The notes: generated from the sequence alone by a model not told the origin. Numbered from the stretch's first letter, positions 1 to 13,300 are shown. The stretch: DNA of 64,000 bases from Pneumocystis sp. 'macacae' (GCA_018127085.1 CM030721.1:248001-312000), one strand, 5' to 3'. Made by a program: numbers and translations.

Positions 1-1508
1 AAAAAACTATGAATAAAATATATGGATAAAAAATTTAATGTGTATTTTTATAGTATAGTATATAAATTATGAAATCAATAAAAAAGAGTTATTATGATAT
101 GTTAATGTGATGTCTATAATTATTATAAAGTCTATATTTTTAAAAAAAGATTAATCGTAAAAATCATTTAGTGTATGAGATTACAAAAATAATCTATAAA
201 CAAAAATAGTTTGTTTTAGAAAAAAACTATGTACAAAATTATAAAATAGATGAATAAATCGTTAATCAATTATATTTTTGAACAAAATAAGATATATGTT
301 AAATAAACGATGGAAATAAGTATATTTTTATATAATAAAAGATTCAAAAAGCAAAAAATAGTAAAAATAGAACATTTAATAGTCCATAATTACCTAAATC
401 TCATATATAAATCTGTTTCCTTCATTATAAGTGCAGAAAAAATTCAAAACATTTTATAATAGAAGTGTTTTTTGAAATTTAGCTTATTTAGGATCTATTT
501 AATGATTTAAATGTCTGTAAATTTTATAAAAAACAATAGAAACAGCTAAATTTCTATTATTATGAAGTTAAAATCAATAAAAAAGTCTTTTCCTTAATGA
601 ATAGTTATTATTTTGTTATGTATTTTGTAAAAATAAATACTATAGAGAGTTGTTGATCATCAAATTAGGATTTTCTAAGTGTTTTACAAGAGAAAAAACA
701 AGAATACTGGAAATAAATACAAAAAAATAAACATAAGTACAAAGATATCATCAAAAGAAAATAAAGAAAAAAAATGAGCCAATTAACTAAAATATAGGTT
801 TTAAAACAAAAAAAAGACTCAAAACTCTCTTCATACTATAATTTTAATCTTAGTACTCAAAAATTGTACACAGAATACAAATATTTAAGCAATTGTTTCT
901 ATTTTATATTAGATTTTTAAAAACAAGACAATTTTAATAAAACAAAAAAAATATACAGAAAAAAAGGGTTATTCCTCAATATACATTTAAATAATACACA
1001 TATTACTATAAAAAATATTTATATATAAATATTATTCATTTTTAAAAAAACATATAAATCTTTATTAATATATTGACACAAACTTTAGTACTAATAAAAT
1101 ATATAAATAAGAATAGAAACACGTAAAAACACTATAAAAAACACAAAGAACTCATTATTTTTAACTATAAAAAGCATTTAGTCCTTAAATTTTTTATGTA
1201 AATATAGCATCTATATAATATCAAAAACATATCGTTATCTTTCTTAATAAATTAATTAATTATAAAAAAAACTATAGCGCATATATTACATTATTAGAAG
1301 AGAATTGCAGTTTTTCAAAGAAAAAAACGCATCCAATTACATTTAAAAACTGTTTTATCAAATAAAAAGTCAATTTTATATATAATCAAAATATACTGCA
1401 AACCAAACACTATATAAATACAATTTCAAAAGGAGATCGAGTTAAAAAAACCAAAAAAAATCAAACCAATTCTTAAAAGAAAAACGGAAAATAGCATATA
1501 TTGCAGGC
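1..1508. other. AT-rich gene-free left edge
   Basis: I see no coding region here. The sequence is dominated by A and T homopolymer runs and short AT repeats, and stop codons are frequent in all frames. The last few hundred bases presumably hold the promoter and 5' UTR of the gene starting at 1509, but no specific element could be recognised. Confidence 0.7.
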
Positions 1509-2273
1509 ATGATGCATTTTAATAGCATAATATTCTCTGTTTTGGCTTTATTAAACTTGATTTCTGCTAGACTTCATGTTATTTCACCATCAGTAGATTC
1601 TGTTTGGAAATATGGAACCGTGTATACTGTACAATGGAAGGTTAAAGATCCAGGCAACTATGGATATTCAGGTATCAGCCTTTATCTCGTATGTTTGCAT
1701 GATACATCTACTCGTGTGATCTCCACTATAGTAAGTGACCTCAATGTAGCACATTCTTCATACGCTTTCACTGCTCCACATATTTCAGATTGTGAATCTT
1801 ATTTAGTTAAGTTTGTTCTTTATAATCATTGCGGTTTAAAGAATACTTTTTTCTCTTCTTCATTTTTTATTACATCAGATGGAAAGCCTCATAAAACAGT
1901 CCTTACACAGTGTGATGGAGAAAAAACTGTGCCTCCAAAGGAAAAACCAACTCCAGAGTCGAAGCCAGGTAAATCAAATGAAACCGTACATGAAACAGCG
2001 AAGGATAGTGCATCTAGACTTCCACCGCCATCTAGTCAGGCCGGACCTACACCAACAGGGGAGTCTCAAACATATCCACTTCATAAGCCAACTCCTGGTG
2101 AGACTCAAGAACCTAGAAAACCAGATGGGCCAGCGATAACTAAACCAAAAGAGCCTTCCAGTCCTACTACATCTAAAGATAAAAATGGTGACATTGAGAA
2201 TAGTAGTTCTACTATTACATATAAGTTCTTTGGAATTATTCTTGGGACCATTGTCGCGTTCATTTGTTCATAA
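1509..2273 (+). CDS. Secreted GPI-anchored cell-surface protein with KNH/Kre9-like N-terminal domain
   Basis: Single-exon 254-residue protein. Residues 1-21 form a signal peptide (hydrophobic core FSVLALLNLISA). Residues 22 to about 122 resemble the fungal Ser-Thr-rich GPI-anchored membrane family domain (Kre9/KNH N-terminal type), with the typical opening HVISPSVDSVWKYG followed by a VQWKV strand. Four cysteines fall between about residues 63 and 134. A Pro/Ser/Thr/Lys-rich stalk (about 125-230) follows, and the chain ends in a hydrophobic tail (FFGIILGTIVAFICS) preceded by small residues, the layout of a GPI attachment signal. Two adjacent ATGs (1509 and 1512) are possible starts. It probably sits at the cell surface or wall. 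The family link rests on pattern only and the ligand is unknown. Confidence 0.72.
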   Translation: MMHFNSIIFSVLALLNLISARLHVISPSVDSVWKYGTVYTVQWKVKDPGNYGYSGISLYLVCLHDTSTRVISTIVSDLNVAHSSYAFTAPHISDCESYLVKFVLYNHCGLKNTFFSSSFFITSDGKPHKTVLTQCDGEKTVPPKEKPTPESKPGKSNETVHETAKDSASRLPPPSSQAGPTPTGESQTYPLHKPTPGETQEPRKPDGPAITKPKEPSSPTTSKDKNGDIENSSSTITYKFFGIILGTIVAFICS

Positions 2274-2955
2274 AAATACTTCTATAAAAATTATTCAAGA
2301 TATATTAAATATAACATACCAGTATTCATTATATTTACACAGTTTTGCTTTTATCAAATCATTCATTAATACTCATTCTTAATCATTCTTAATCACTGTT
2401 TGCTTTAACATTACTATTATTTACAATACTTAAGTTAAAATATTTTCTTATAAATCATTTAGTTTAAAAACTCAACCATTCATATAGTTATAAATAATTT
2501 ATCTTTGAATCTAGAAACTTACTAAGTTAGATCAGAGAATCAGTCAACTTAATAAATTTAAATAAGTTTAATGTAGTTATTGAATAATAAATTAATATTC
2601 TAATATCTAATATGTAAAAATTTAAAGCATATTATAATTCCGTGAATCGACGCTAAATAAAGAATCTTTGGATTCGATAAAAATAAACAGCTCTCATTTA
2701 AAAATATTACATCACTATAAATATTCTAACTAAAATGAAAACCGATAAATTTAACAAAAAATAAAATTTTACATTTTAATATTTAAAATTATTCAAGTGA
2801 CTTTTTAAATAGTCATTAAATTTCAAAAAAAATAACATAATATTTGTATATTAATATTTTTTAGCAAAAAACTTATTTTTTAAATAAATAAATTGATAAA
2901 AAATACCAACTTTAATATTTTTATAAAGATAAGAAATACAAACAAAAAGTATATT
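2274..2955. other. AT-rich intergenic region
   Basis: About 680 bp without a credible ORF between the GPI-anchored protein gene and the RRN9-like gene. It holds poly-A/T runs only. It must contain the 3' end of the first gene and the promoter of the second, but no element was recognisable. Confidence 0.6.
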
Positions 2956-3825
2956 ATGAATAAAAAGAACAATATGGATTCTTCTAATGATTATTCATCA
3001 TCAGTTTCATCGGTAAATGATACAGAAGAGCATTCAGAATCATCTGTTGATTCAACCATTCAAACATTTTCACAGCAATTAGTTCATAAATCAAACAAAA
3101 CAGGGCATTCTTGGGCAGTAGGTTCTCTTGGAGAAGAAGTTTCAGAATATTCTCATATTTTAAAAGTACTTAATACAGAAAAGGCACATAATTTATCTTT
3201 ACATCTTTATTCTAGTTTTAAATTGCGTAAAAAGAAAATAGAAGATCAACATAACCCATTAATTAGAAAAAGATGGACAGCATGGCCTCTTATTCCTAAT
3301 AATCAACCCGATTTAAATGAATTCGTAAGAACATCAATAAAATTATTAACAGATGAACTAGAAGCATGTATTTTTAGGATTGCTACAAAAAAGATTCGTA
3401 GTTATCATTTAGAACCTACATGTGAAAACGAATTACCAATAAACATCATTCATTATATACTCAAGATTATTCTTTCGCGGATCGACAAACTTCTTTCTAC
3501 TCTTCTACATTTACGAAGTATTCAAGGCTCTGATAGTTCAAAATCAAGATTACGCCTTTTACGATGGGATGATATTTTAGGGAGTGCATCAATTGCGTCA
3601 GCATTCCTTTTTAAAGATATTATAAATTCAGCTAATATATGTTCTTCTCTTTTTTCAGAAAATATTTCATGGAATGCTATAGAGGCCCCCTTAGATCTTG
3701 AGAATACTGAGTACTTAAGAAAAAAAGGCTGGGATGTACTTTCCGAAATTCCTAGTTATAGGAAATTTATAAAAAAAAGAAATCGAGAAACAAAACCCAA
3801 CAACTTAAAAAGATATTCTTGTTAA
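2956..3825 (+). CDS. RRN9: RNA polymerase I-specific transcription initiation factor, Rrn9-like
   Basis: Single-exon protein of 289 residues from the ATG at 2956; a second ATG at 2974 (MDSSND) is equally possible, and upstream in-frame codons lack an ATG. The N-terminus is Ser/Asp/Glu-rich. The middle carries a basic stretch followed by KRWTAWPLIPNN, the Trp-x-x-Trp-Pro-Leu signature I associate with the fungal RRN9 domain. The rest is predicted helical with a Lys/Arg-rich end. In yeasts Rrn9 belongs to the upstream activating factor that recruits Pol I to rDNA. The assignment rests mainly on that motif and on size, so it is moderate. Confidence 0.55.
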   Translation: MNKKNNMDSSNDYSSSVSSVNDTEEHSESSVDSTIQTFSQQLVHKSNKTGHSWAVGSLGEEVSEYSHILKVLNTEKAHNLSLHLYSSFKLRKKKIEDQHNPLIRKRWTAWPLIPNNQPDLNEFVRTSIKLLTDELEACIFRIATKKIRSYHLEPTCENELPINIIHYILKIILSRIDKLLSTLLHLRSIQGSDSSKSRLRLLRWDDILGSASIASAFLFKDIINSANICSSLFSENISWNAIEAPLDLENTEYLRKKGWDVLSEIPSYRKFIKKRNRETKPNNLKRYSC

Positions 3826-4009
3826 ATCAAAAATACATTATACTGCATAGGACGACTAGTTCATGGGCATATAAGTGATATATTTATAGAATTTAGAACT
3901 CAAAAACATTGGCATCAAACAATTTTAACAAAAAACTATCTAATAAACAGGACTAAACAAGTGCCAAATAGAAATTATTTTATGAAGAAAAATCTTTTTA
4001 TATCATTTA

Positions 4010-5347
4010 TTAAAGAGTGCTAGTAATGTTTTGTCTAGCCAGTATACGTACATTATCCACAAACAAACGCACAATATTCTCAAAATCGTTAGGCTGCCCA
4101 TGACTTGCAGCATCTCCATGTCTCTTTATCTCATCAATGTTTAATAACTCTACCTCTAATTCATGTGTTTTTGAACCATTCTAAAAATATTACTTCGAAA
4201 TATATATATCAAATAAAATACTTCGGAAACAACTTGTGTTAGATCGATTTGACAATATTGGTGCAGATAACTTAGTCTATCTTTATCTCTTTGCATAATA
4301 AGGACACCCAACGGTTGTGCTTCAACTAAAAGTTTAAATAAAACATAGAAACATGTATCATTATTAACCAGGTATTTCAGTATTTATACTAATTCTCCAA
4401 TCAAATAACGTCTTTGGACTAAATATATTCAAGCTTGCAATCCTTGTTTTAATCAATCGTGATATCACTTGACCCGTCTTTTTTTCCGTAGTAATTCGAA
4501 TCCTATTTTGAAAATCATGATCTAATAATGTATTGCTGTAAAGCTTGTCTATCTCCCTTGTATGTTTATACTTCATTGGTATTCTAGACTGTCTTTCCTT
4601 CGTTTTTGTCTGAGACTTCTCAAATGATGAATTTAAAAAACGATTAAAATATTTGTGTTGAGACTAAACATAATCAATTCATCTGCACCAATTTAGATTT
4701 TTCTACTGACTTCTGTCATGTTTGATTCAAATTTAATCTTTAATTCATTACTATCAATGACTAAAGGTCCACAATCAACATTATTCTTCAAAAACAAGAC
4801 AGACTTATACTCGTTTCAGTTAAAACAGGAAGCCGAAGCCTCTCCCTTGTCACAAGATCAACAATTTGGCCTATTTTAACCTCAATCTAATGATAACATA
4901 TTAAAAAACCAAAAAACACCCCAAAAAGCCCACTTCAATATATTTAAGTGATTCCAGAACACACTTATGAAATATGAAATCAGAAATCACACGAGTAAGC
5001 TCATCATAAGGTATATAATTCAAAAAACTGGGCTCTAAATTAAGCTTCGGTATCAACGTATGCGTATTTAAGGTTGGCTTTAAAGAAGACTGGTCCATAG
5101 TATTTAATGAATTCAAATTATTCATATTACGCACATCCATTGCATAAATAGGTGGTGTTTTTAAACGGCGTTTTTTAGACGTATTTTTACTGTTAGAGTC
5201 AGACAAATCTTTAGATGCTACATACACAATCATATAAGTCTACTAAAAACAAAGAAACACACAAAACTCACCAGAATCCACAAATTCCGAATCAATTGGT
5301 GTACTGATTTCGCATGTTTCTAGACAATTTGTTTTTTCTTCATTCAT
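4010..5347 (-). CDS. CET1: mRNA-capping enzyme RNA 5'-triphosphatase (Cet1/Pct1 type)
   Basis: Multi-exon gene starting at 5347 (MNEEKTN) and ending at a TAA at 4010-4012. It removes the gamma phosphate of nascent mRNA, the first capping step. It belongs to the metal-dependent triphosphate tunnel fold of fungi, unlike the cysteine phosphatase of animals. Spliced reading restores motif A as EIEVKIG followed by LRLPVLTET, the central KTRIASLNIFSPKTLFDWRIS strand region, and the C-terminal acidic strand ELEVEL, which supplies metal-binding glutamates. Introns are about 40-60 nt. Exon 1 joins at SA-SKDLSD, and the last exons encode the VEAQPLGVL and HELEVELL segments. The protein is about 300 residues with a short Ser/Lys-rich N-terminal extension. 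It is divergent from RPN2, with 136 bp between the start codons. Confidence 0.85.
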
Positions 5348-5483
5348 TATAAATAATACAATTAATATTAAAAGCGTACGTCGATCTACAAACGTCACAA
5401 ACTGCACGCATATTATACGCTGTAGAAAAGAGAAGAAATACAAGAAAAAACAAACAATCAGAGGCTCAAAAACTACTTAAGTA
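5348..5483. promoter_or_regulatory. Shared divergent promoter CET1/RPN2
   Basis: The 136 bp between two outward-facing start codons must carry both core promoters. It is AT-rich. I see no clear TATA box or proteasome-associated control element. This is an inference from gene arrangement. Confidence 0.45.
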
Positions 5484-8400
5484 ATGCTAGGAATCCATTC
5501 AGTTGGTATGTTTTTTTTTAAATAACAAAATAAAAACTGATATTAAGTATTAAGGAGGAATACTTTCATTGCTTGATGAAAAAGAAACGAGCCTACAAGT
5601 ACATGCGTTAAAGAATTTAAAGGATCTAGTGGACCAGTTTTGGCATGAAATTGCAGATGAAATATCGAAAATGTGAGTTTTTTTCATTAATTTTAAATTT
5701 TAAAACGAAGAATTGATGGAGAAATTAGTGAAGCACTTTATGAAGATGAAAAATTCCCTCAACGTCAATTAGCAGCACTTGTTGCTTCGAAAGTGTATTA
5801 TCACTTGGGAGAATATACAGAATCAGCAACGTTTGCTTTAGGTGCTGAAGAATGGTTTGATCTTTCATCGTCATCGGAATATGTTGAAACAATTATATGT
5901 AATCTATTTACAATAAACTTGTTTATATAGATTTCTGAATTTCTTAGCAAAATTTATTGATACATATATTGATAAGAATTTTCAAAAATATGAGGATCCT
6001 GAAGTCAAAATAGATCCAAGATTAATAATAGTTGTAGAAAAAATGTTTAAGCAATATCTGGAAAATAAACAGTGGAAACAAGTATTAATAGATTGTTTTA
6101 TATATTTTTTTAACATTTATATTTTACTAGGTTCTTGGAGTTGCATTAGAAGCTCGAAAGCTTGATATCATCGAAAATATTATGAACAAAAATGAAGATG
6201 GATCTTTAAAAAATTATCTTCTAGATGTTGGAATAAATCTTATACAAAATTTAGACTTTAGGAACAAAGTAAACTTTTTTTAAGAAATAAAAAATATATT
6301 TATTATATTAATTAGGTTTTAAATCTCTTGCTTAATCTATTTTTAAAAGAAAAGCAACCTGACTATTTTTCCGTAATCAAATGTGTTGTTCATCTGAGCG
6401 ATAGTCATATTGCAGCTAAAATTTTACAAAATCTTATATTAAAAAATGATGAGGTTATCATTGTTTTTTACATTATTTATGCAATAATTAACTATTTATA
6501 GAAAAATTTGCTTATTGCATATCAAATAGCATTTGATTTAAATAGTTGTGCTACACAAGAATTTTTACAGAAAGTTTCTCAAAATTTTGAGCAATTATTA
6601 CTAGAATCAAAAAATGAAGAAAATGATGCAAACCCAAATCTAGAAAATCTCGTTATTTCAAGAATTAAATCTATTCTTGGAGGGGAAGAATCTGTCAAGC
6701 TTTATATAAAATTTTTATCTCAAAACAATCGTGCTGATAATCAAATATTAGTGAAAACGAAAGATTCCCTTGATGCTAGAAACTCTATTTTTCATTGTGC
6801 AGTTACATTTTCGGTAGCATTTATGAATGCTGGAACAACATCAGACAAATTTTTTAGACAAAATCTTGATTGGCTATCTAAAGCAATTAATTGGTCAAAG
6901 TTCAGTGCTACAGCAGCCTTAGGTGTAATTCATCGAGGTGATTTATCACAAGGAATGTCTCTTCTATCTCCATATCTTCCACAAGAAGGCACATCAGGTT
7001 CTCCGTATTCTGAAGGTGGATCATTATTTGCTTTAGGTCTTATTCATGCTAATCATGGAAAATCTGTACTTGATTTTCTAAGAAATCAGTTAAAGAGTAC
7101 TCAAATAGAAATTATTCAACATGGTGCAGCTTTAGGGTTAGGTGTTGCTGGAATGGCTACAGGAAACGAAGGTATATTATTTCAAAACAATTAATTATAT
7201 AATGACTATTGCTAGAAATATACGAAGACCTTAAAAATGTATTGTTTACAGATAGCGCTATAGCTGGAGAGGCAGCTGGTCTAGCAATGGGACTTGTAAT
7301 GCTTGGGACGGCTTCTCCTAAAGCTATTGATGAAATGTTACAATATGCTCATGAAACACAACATAAAAAAATAATTCGCGGCCTTGCTCTTGGAATTGCA
7401 ATGCTTATGTACGCTAAGGAAGAGATAGCAGATGTACTTATTGACCAACTTTGTTCAGATCTAGACCCTATTTTACGCTATGGAGGTATTTATACTATTG
7501 CAATGGCTTATTGTGGAACGGAAAACAATAAGGCTATCAAAAGATTGCTTCATACTGCTGTTAGTGATGTTAATGATGACGTTAGAAGAGCATCAGTCAT
7601 TTCACTTGGTTTTATTTTATTAAGGAATTCTTTTACTTTACCAAGAATGATCGAATTATTGAGTGAAAGTTATAACCCTCATGTAAGATATGGAGCAGGA
7701 CTTGCGCTTGGAATTGCATGTGCAGGAAGTGCTATGTCTGACGCTCTTGATCTTTTGGAGCCATTATCGAAAGATCCATCTGACTTTGTTCGCCAAAGTG
7801 CTCACATATCTACTGCTATGATATTAATACAACACAATGACCAATCAAACCCAAAAGTTGCTAATTTTAGAAAGCGACTTGAAAAAATTATTTCAGACAA
7901 ACATGAAGATGCTATGGCTAAATTTGGAGCAACACTTGCCCAAGGAATATTAGATGCGGGAGGAAGAAATGTCACTATAGGGCTACAATCTATTACTGGT
8001 AGTTTAAATATGGTGGCTATTGTAAGCACCGCAATTTTTACCCAGTTTTGGTATTGGTTTCCTTTGACTCATTTTCTTTCTCTTTCTTTTACACCCACAG
8101 CATTGATAGGTTTAAATAAAGATCTAAAGGTAAATTTTCTTTAATATTAAATATGAAACTAATTTGATAGATCCCAAAATTTGAATTCATATCAAATACA
8201 AGACCAAGCTTATTTGCTTATCCTCCAGAAACTAAAAAAGAAACAGATAAAGGTCCGGGAAAAGTTGCTACAGCAGTATTATCAACAACAGCTAAAGCTC
8301 AAGCCAGAGCTAAAAAAACGGAAAAAGAAAAATTGATTAAGGAAAACGAAGAAGATACCATGCAAATGGATACTAATTTTCATGACACAATAGAATCTAC

Positions 8401-8822
8401 ACCAGAAAATATGGAAATGGATGAAGTAAAAGAAAATCAAAATGAAACTGTCAACGAGAAAAATACAATAAAAGAAGACGAACCTCAATTCGAAATATTG
8501 CAAAATATGAGTAGAGTAACTTTTTCACAGTTCAAATATATTTTATTTAAAGAAGATTCACGTTACCTACCCATGAAGAAAGTAGCTATCTTAAGTTAAA
8601 TATTCCTTTCTAACATAATGTAGCCTACAGGAGGTATATTAATGATGATGGATAAATGTCCTAATATGCCTGAAGATTTTATTGATTCAGGTTTTGAAGG
8701 TTTGACCTTATTTTATATTTAATATATAATTTTAATTTTCATTAGAAAAATCAGATAAAGAACAAAAAGAATTAGAAGCAGATCCTCCAGAACCTTTTGA
8801 ATATAAAGGATTTAGAGACTAA
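5484..8822 (+). CDS. RPN2: 26S proteasome regulatory subunit Rpn2 (PSMD1)
   Basis: Eleven exons with introns of about 38-50 nt give a protein of about 960 residues, the usual Rpn2 size. It is the large scaffold of the 19S base that binds Rpn1/Rpn10/Rpn13 and Rpt subunits. The start reads [18 protein letters not shown], matching the conserved Rpn2 N-terminus. The central part (about 6.9-8.0 kb) holds the proteasome/cyclosome repeats, each with a Gly-Ala-rich helix pair such as [24 protein letters not shown] and [14 protein letters not shown] charged Lys/Glu linker follows, and the C-terminus (EYKGFRD) is the tail region that in other species docks Rpn13. All junctions use GT-AG and keep frame. 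Confidence 0.95.
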
Positions 8823-9438
8823 AAATTCAATAATATACAACAATAACATACTTTGTACTATATTCATTTTTAAATATCTCCTTTTTTAATAATATAATCA
8901 TATGGTTTCAATACAATTAATATTTTTGTTAAACTTTAATAAAATAGGAGAAAAATAATAAACATTTGATTTATTTTTTTCTAAAATAGAGCTATATTGA
9001 AATAAAATAAAATATTTTTTATACAGATAAAATTAAATAAAAACAGAAATTAGGTCATTTAATAAAAATAAATGCAACCTTTAAATAGTGACCAATTAAT
9101 AACTAATATTTATTTTAGTTTATCTTTAAATATATTTTTTTATAATTATATAGAATTTAACTATATTCTTTAAATATTAACAATATAATTTCTATATAAA
9201 TAATGTCATAAAATAGCACTAAATAATTCAAAAATACTAAGCCATGTTCCTACTTTTTTCTTATAAATGATTTTCTCTTTAAACTTCAATTTTTACGAAA
9301 CTAAAAATCATAATATATCAAATTAGTAAATTTTCTGTTAGATAAATATTATTTCATAGAAGTTCCTTGTCTATACCATAACTTTTCTATTCAAAAAAGA
9401 ATTCTTATGATGCCAAATATAAAATTACAAAGAATGTT
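8823..9438. other. AT-rich intergenic region between convergent genes
   Basis: About 615 bp separating the 3' ends of RPN2 (plus) and GPI11 (minus). It should hold both polyadenylation regions, but no gene or distinctive element was found. Confidence 0.6.
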
Positions 9439-10160
9439 TTAAACAAAAATAAATATCGATTTCCATTTAAAAGCATTTTTCAAATAAATGAAAAGTAATA
9501 CAATAATGCTTGATGCATATCCTACATATCCGCCTACGACAATAGGAATAGGCCATTTCTGCCATATCCTATCCCAATCAAGGGGAATAGGTATTGCACC
9601 TAACCATGCACCAATAAACGTACTATAAAAACCTATTGTTAACTTAAGATTCTGAAAAGTCTGAAGATCAAGCTCAAAAGAAAGAAGCTGAGCATACTTT
9701 TCAGTATCCATCCCAAAAATGCATATCAAAGGTAAAATTCCCAGAGTAGTCAAATGCAAAGCACATAATGCTGTTTCCCAGATATAATCTAGAACAGGTG
9801 CACCATAAAAAATAATAAAAGTATGTACTAAAAGACATCCAAAGGCGAAACAAAAGATAGCAGTAAAAATATTCTTTGAAACTAAGAAAATCACCTCAGA
9901 AATCAAAAGCATACCCTTATATATAAGAAAAAATGATATTTATGTATAAAAAAAGCACGAAAAAACATACGAACTTTAAAAAAATTTTCAATAAATAAAA
10001 AACGTAGAACTTGCAGCAGCAAGACCAATATAAATAAAGATCCCATTAACGTTTTTATCGTCTGTGTTAAAAAAACATCAAACTTCAAATAAAGAAAAAA
10101 TAATGGCAATGTAGAATGGAAAATATCATATATCTCGACCAATCTTTTAGCAGCAAACAT
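9439..10160 (-). CDS. GPI11: GPI-anchor biosynthesis protein Gpi11 / PIG-F
   Basis: Two exons (9971-10160 and 9439-9881, intron 89 nt) encode a membrane protein of about 210 residues. PIG-F/Gpi11 works in the ER with the ethanolamine-phosphate transferases that add phosphoethanolamine to GPI mannoses. Several hydrophobic segments run through the chain. The diagnostic C-terminal motif GAWLGAIPIPLDWDRIWQKW is present, followed by PIPIVVGGYVGY. The start is MFAAKRLVE at 10160, because the longer frame has no ATG. Splicing joins KV to LSKNIFTAIF. Divergent from SPT5. Confidence 0.92.
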
Positions 10161-10303
10161 GTTTTTATTTATCAATCAGAGTAATAATATCTTTTTCTAA
10201 TATCGTGAAGTCACAATTTAAGACATTCATTAACTAAACAAAATATTAAAAAAACAGTTTTTTCAATATATACCCTAAAGAAGTAAGGCGAATACACAAT
10301 ATC
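10161..10303. promoter_or_regulatory. Shared divergent promoter GPI11/SPT5
   Basis: 143 bp between outward-facing start codons. It is AT-rich and holds no recognisable motif. Inferred from arrangement only. Confidence 0.4.
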
Positions 10304-13300
10304 ATGGAAGAATCATCTGAAAGTGATATTCCTGTACTAAATGGTTTTTTTTTTTTAATTTGATGAAAAATAATAAAAATATTTAGATAAAAATGAAAAA
10401 CAAGAAACGGTTGAAGAAACAGTAAAAGAAGGAGAAGATAAGAACCAAGACGATATCACAGATAGACAAACAAATATTTATAATTTAAAAGACATTGAGG
10501 AGCAAGAAGACAAAAAAAAACAAGAAAAAATTCATAAAAAAAAAATACCAGAAATAAAAAAAAGTGAAGATAATATAGATGAAAATGACGAAGAAGAGGA
10601 AGAAGAGGAAAATGACTATGAAGAGGATGAGGGAGATGAGGATGAGGATGAAGATGAAGAAAATGAAGATGAAGAAAATGAAGATGAAGATGAAGATGAA
10701 GTGGGAGAAAACTATATTTCTGAAAAGGTATAGATATTTTTTCTTGTGGGAATAAATAATATACTAAGCACTCATTAAAGAGACCTAAAAAACGAAGGAA
10801 AGAAAGGCATAACCAATTCCTTGATGTTGAAGCAGAAGTAGAAGAAGATGAAGAAGAAGAGGAGGATGATGATTTTGCAAGAGAAGGTTAGCTTAATTAC
10901 TTATAAAGATAGAAATAGTGTTGATAGAATTAGAAGGTTTCATTGCAGAGGAAATGGAAGAATTAGACTCAGATCATATTTTACAGCAAGATGATCGAAA
11001 ACATAGAGATCTTGATAGACAACTTCAAAAAATTGAGGATGAAGATGCAGAACGCCTTGCGGAAGAGTATAGAGAAAAATATGGGCGTTTGTCTTCAAGA
11101 TTTTATCGTGGCGACACAGAAGTTGTTCCACAAAGATTACTCTTACCATCTGTTAATGATCCAAATTTGTGGGCTGTAAGATGTAAACCTGGTAGGGAAA
11201 AAGACATTATTTATAAATTGATGCGGAAAACAATTGATCTCCAACATTCTGAAACCCCAGTAGAAATTATATCTGTATTCCAGAGAGATGGAATAGATGG
11301 ATATATTTATGTGGAAGCAAAAAAACAAGCACATATTATCCATGTAAAATTTTCACAATTGTTCCTACAGAAACATATATTAATATTTATATAGGCATGT
11401 AAAGATATCGTTAATATCTATACAAGCCGTATTATTCTTGTTCCTGTTAAAGAGATGCCAGATTTACTTAAAATTAAAAAAGAGTCTTTGAAATTAGTCC
11501 CGGGAACCTATGTGCGTATCAAGCGTGGAAAATATGCAGGTGATCTTGCACAAATAGATAATTTATCGGAAAATGGAATATCTGCGAGAGTAAAAATTAT
11601 ACCAAGATTAGATTATTCTACCAAAGATAAAGGATCTGCTTTTATTGGTCCTGATGGAAAAAAAAGATATTATAATGGATTTTCTATACTATCAAGGCCT
11701 GCGCAACAATTTTTTAATGAAAAAGAAGCAGCAAAATCATCTGGAAATAAAAGTCTTACAAAACGTGGAGCAAAGAGTTATATATTTAACAACGATGAAT
11801 ATGAGAATGGTTATTTAATGAAAGATATAAAATTAACAGGATTAATAGTAGAGGGGGTCAATCCAACCCTGGAAGAAATAACAAAGTTTAATTCTGGACT
11901 TGAAGATAACCATAATTTTGATTTAACATCTCTTGTACAAAGCATAAAAACGTCTAATGCAACACCAGTATTTCGACCTGGAGATCATGTAGAAGTTTTA
12001 GAAGGAGAACAAGCAGGTGTTCATGGAATTGTAGAAATTATACATAATGGAATTATCACTCTTTGTTCAGAACATGAAGGTTTAAAAGGCGAAAAAATTG
12101 AAGTTCCTTCGAAAAGCCTTAAAAAAAGATTTAAACAAGGAGATAGTATAAAAGTAGTCAATGGAAAATACAAAGGAGATACAGGAATGATCATATGTGT
12201 AAAAGAGGACCAAGTCGTTCTTTTAAGTGATTTTTCTATGACAGAGGTTGGCTCCATTATTATTGTTATTTACTTTTAATTATTAGATAACCGTATTTTC
12301 TAAAGATATTTCAGAAGCAACTCAATCAACAGGAGCTAATGTTGGTACTAATGAATATAATCTTCACGATTTAGTACAACTAGATGCTAATACAGTAGCC
12401 TGCATCATAAAAATAGATGGAAATTTACTTCGAGTTTTAGATCAAAATGGCCTTTCTAGAACAATTCTCCCAAATCAGATATCAATGAAACATCAATCAA
12501 AAAATGCAGTTTCAACGGATAAAAATGGACTAGAAATTCATATAGGCGACACTGTAAGAGATGTTGATGATAGAAATAGACAGTGGACTGTTATACATAT
12601 TATCCATCAATATGCTTTTTTATATGATAGAGAAGTTAATGAAAACAATGGAGTTTTCGTTACAAAAACAAAAAACCTTGCTACTATTGCAGCAAAAGGA
12701 GGCCGCGTAGGTTTCTTTTAATCATATTAAACATAATATAACTTTATAGATTACTTCTGGTGCCCCTGATTTAAATAAAATGAATCCAGCATTGCAACGA
12801 CCAACAATAAATTCGATACAATCTATTCCCCGTTTTATAGGCAGGGATAAAGCTATAGGCGAAACTGTAAGCATATGCTTAGGCCCATATAAAGGTTTAA
12901 TTGGTATTGTAAAAGATACTACAGAAACATCTGCTCGTGTAGAGCTACATTCAAATCAAAAAACAATAACAATAGACAAAAACAAGCTTGGATTTAAGAA
13001 GTAAGAAATAAAGAAATATTAAATATTTCTATTGAAATATTTTTAGTCGATATACAGGGAAAATGATGTCATATTTTGAATTTGTCGCATCTAAAGGTGG
13101 ACGTAATAATAAATTTGGAATTCAAAACAACAATTTAGCATATAATCAATCCAGATCTGACATTCCAGTATGGGCACAGTCTTCTAAAAATGGAATTCCA
13201 CCATGGATCAATTCAGGCTCAATAACTCCTGCATGGGCTAATACAGGTATGCAAACACCCGCATGGTCAAATTCGGGATCCAAAACTCCAATATGGTCGA

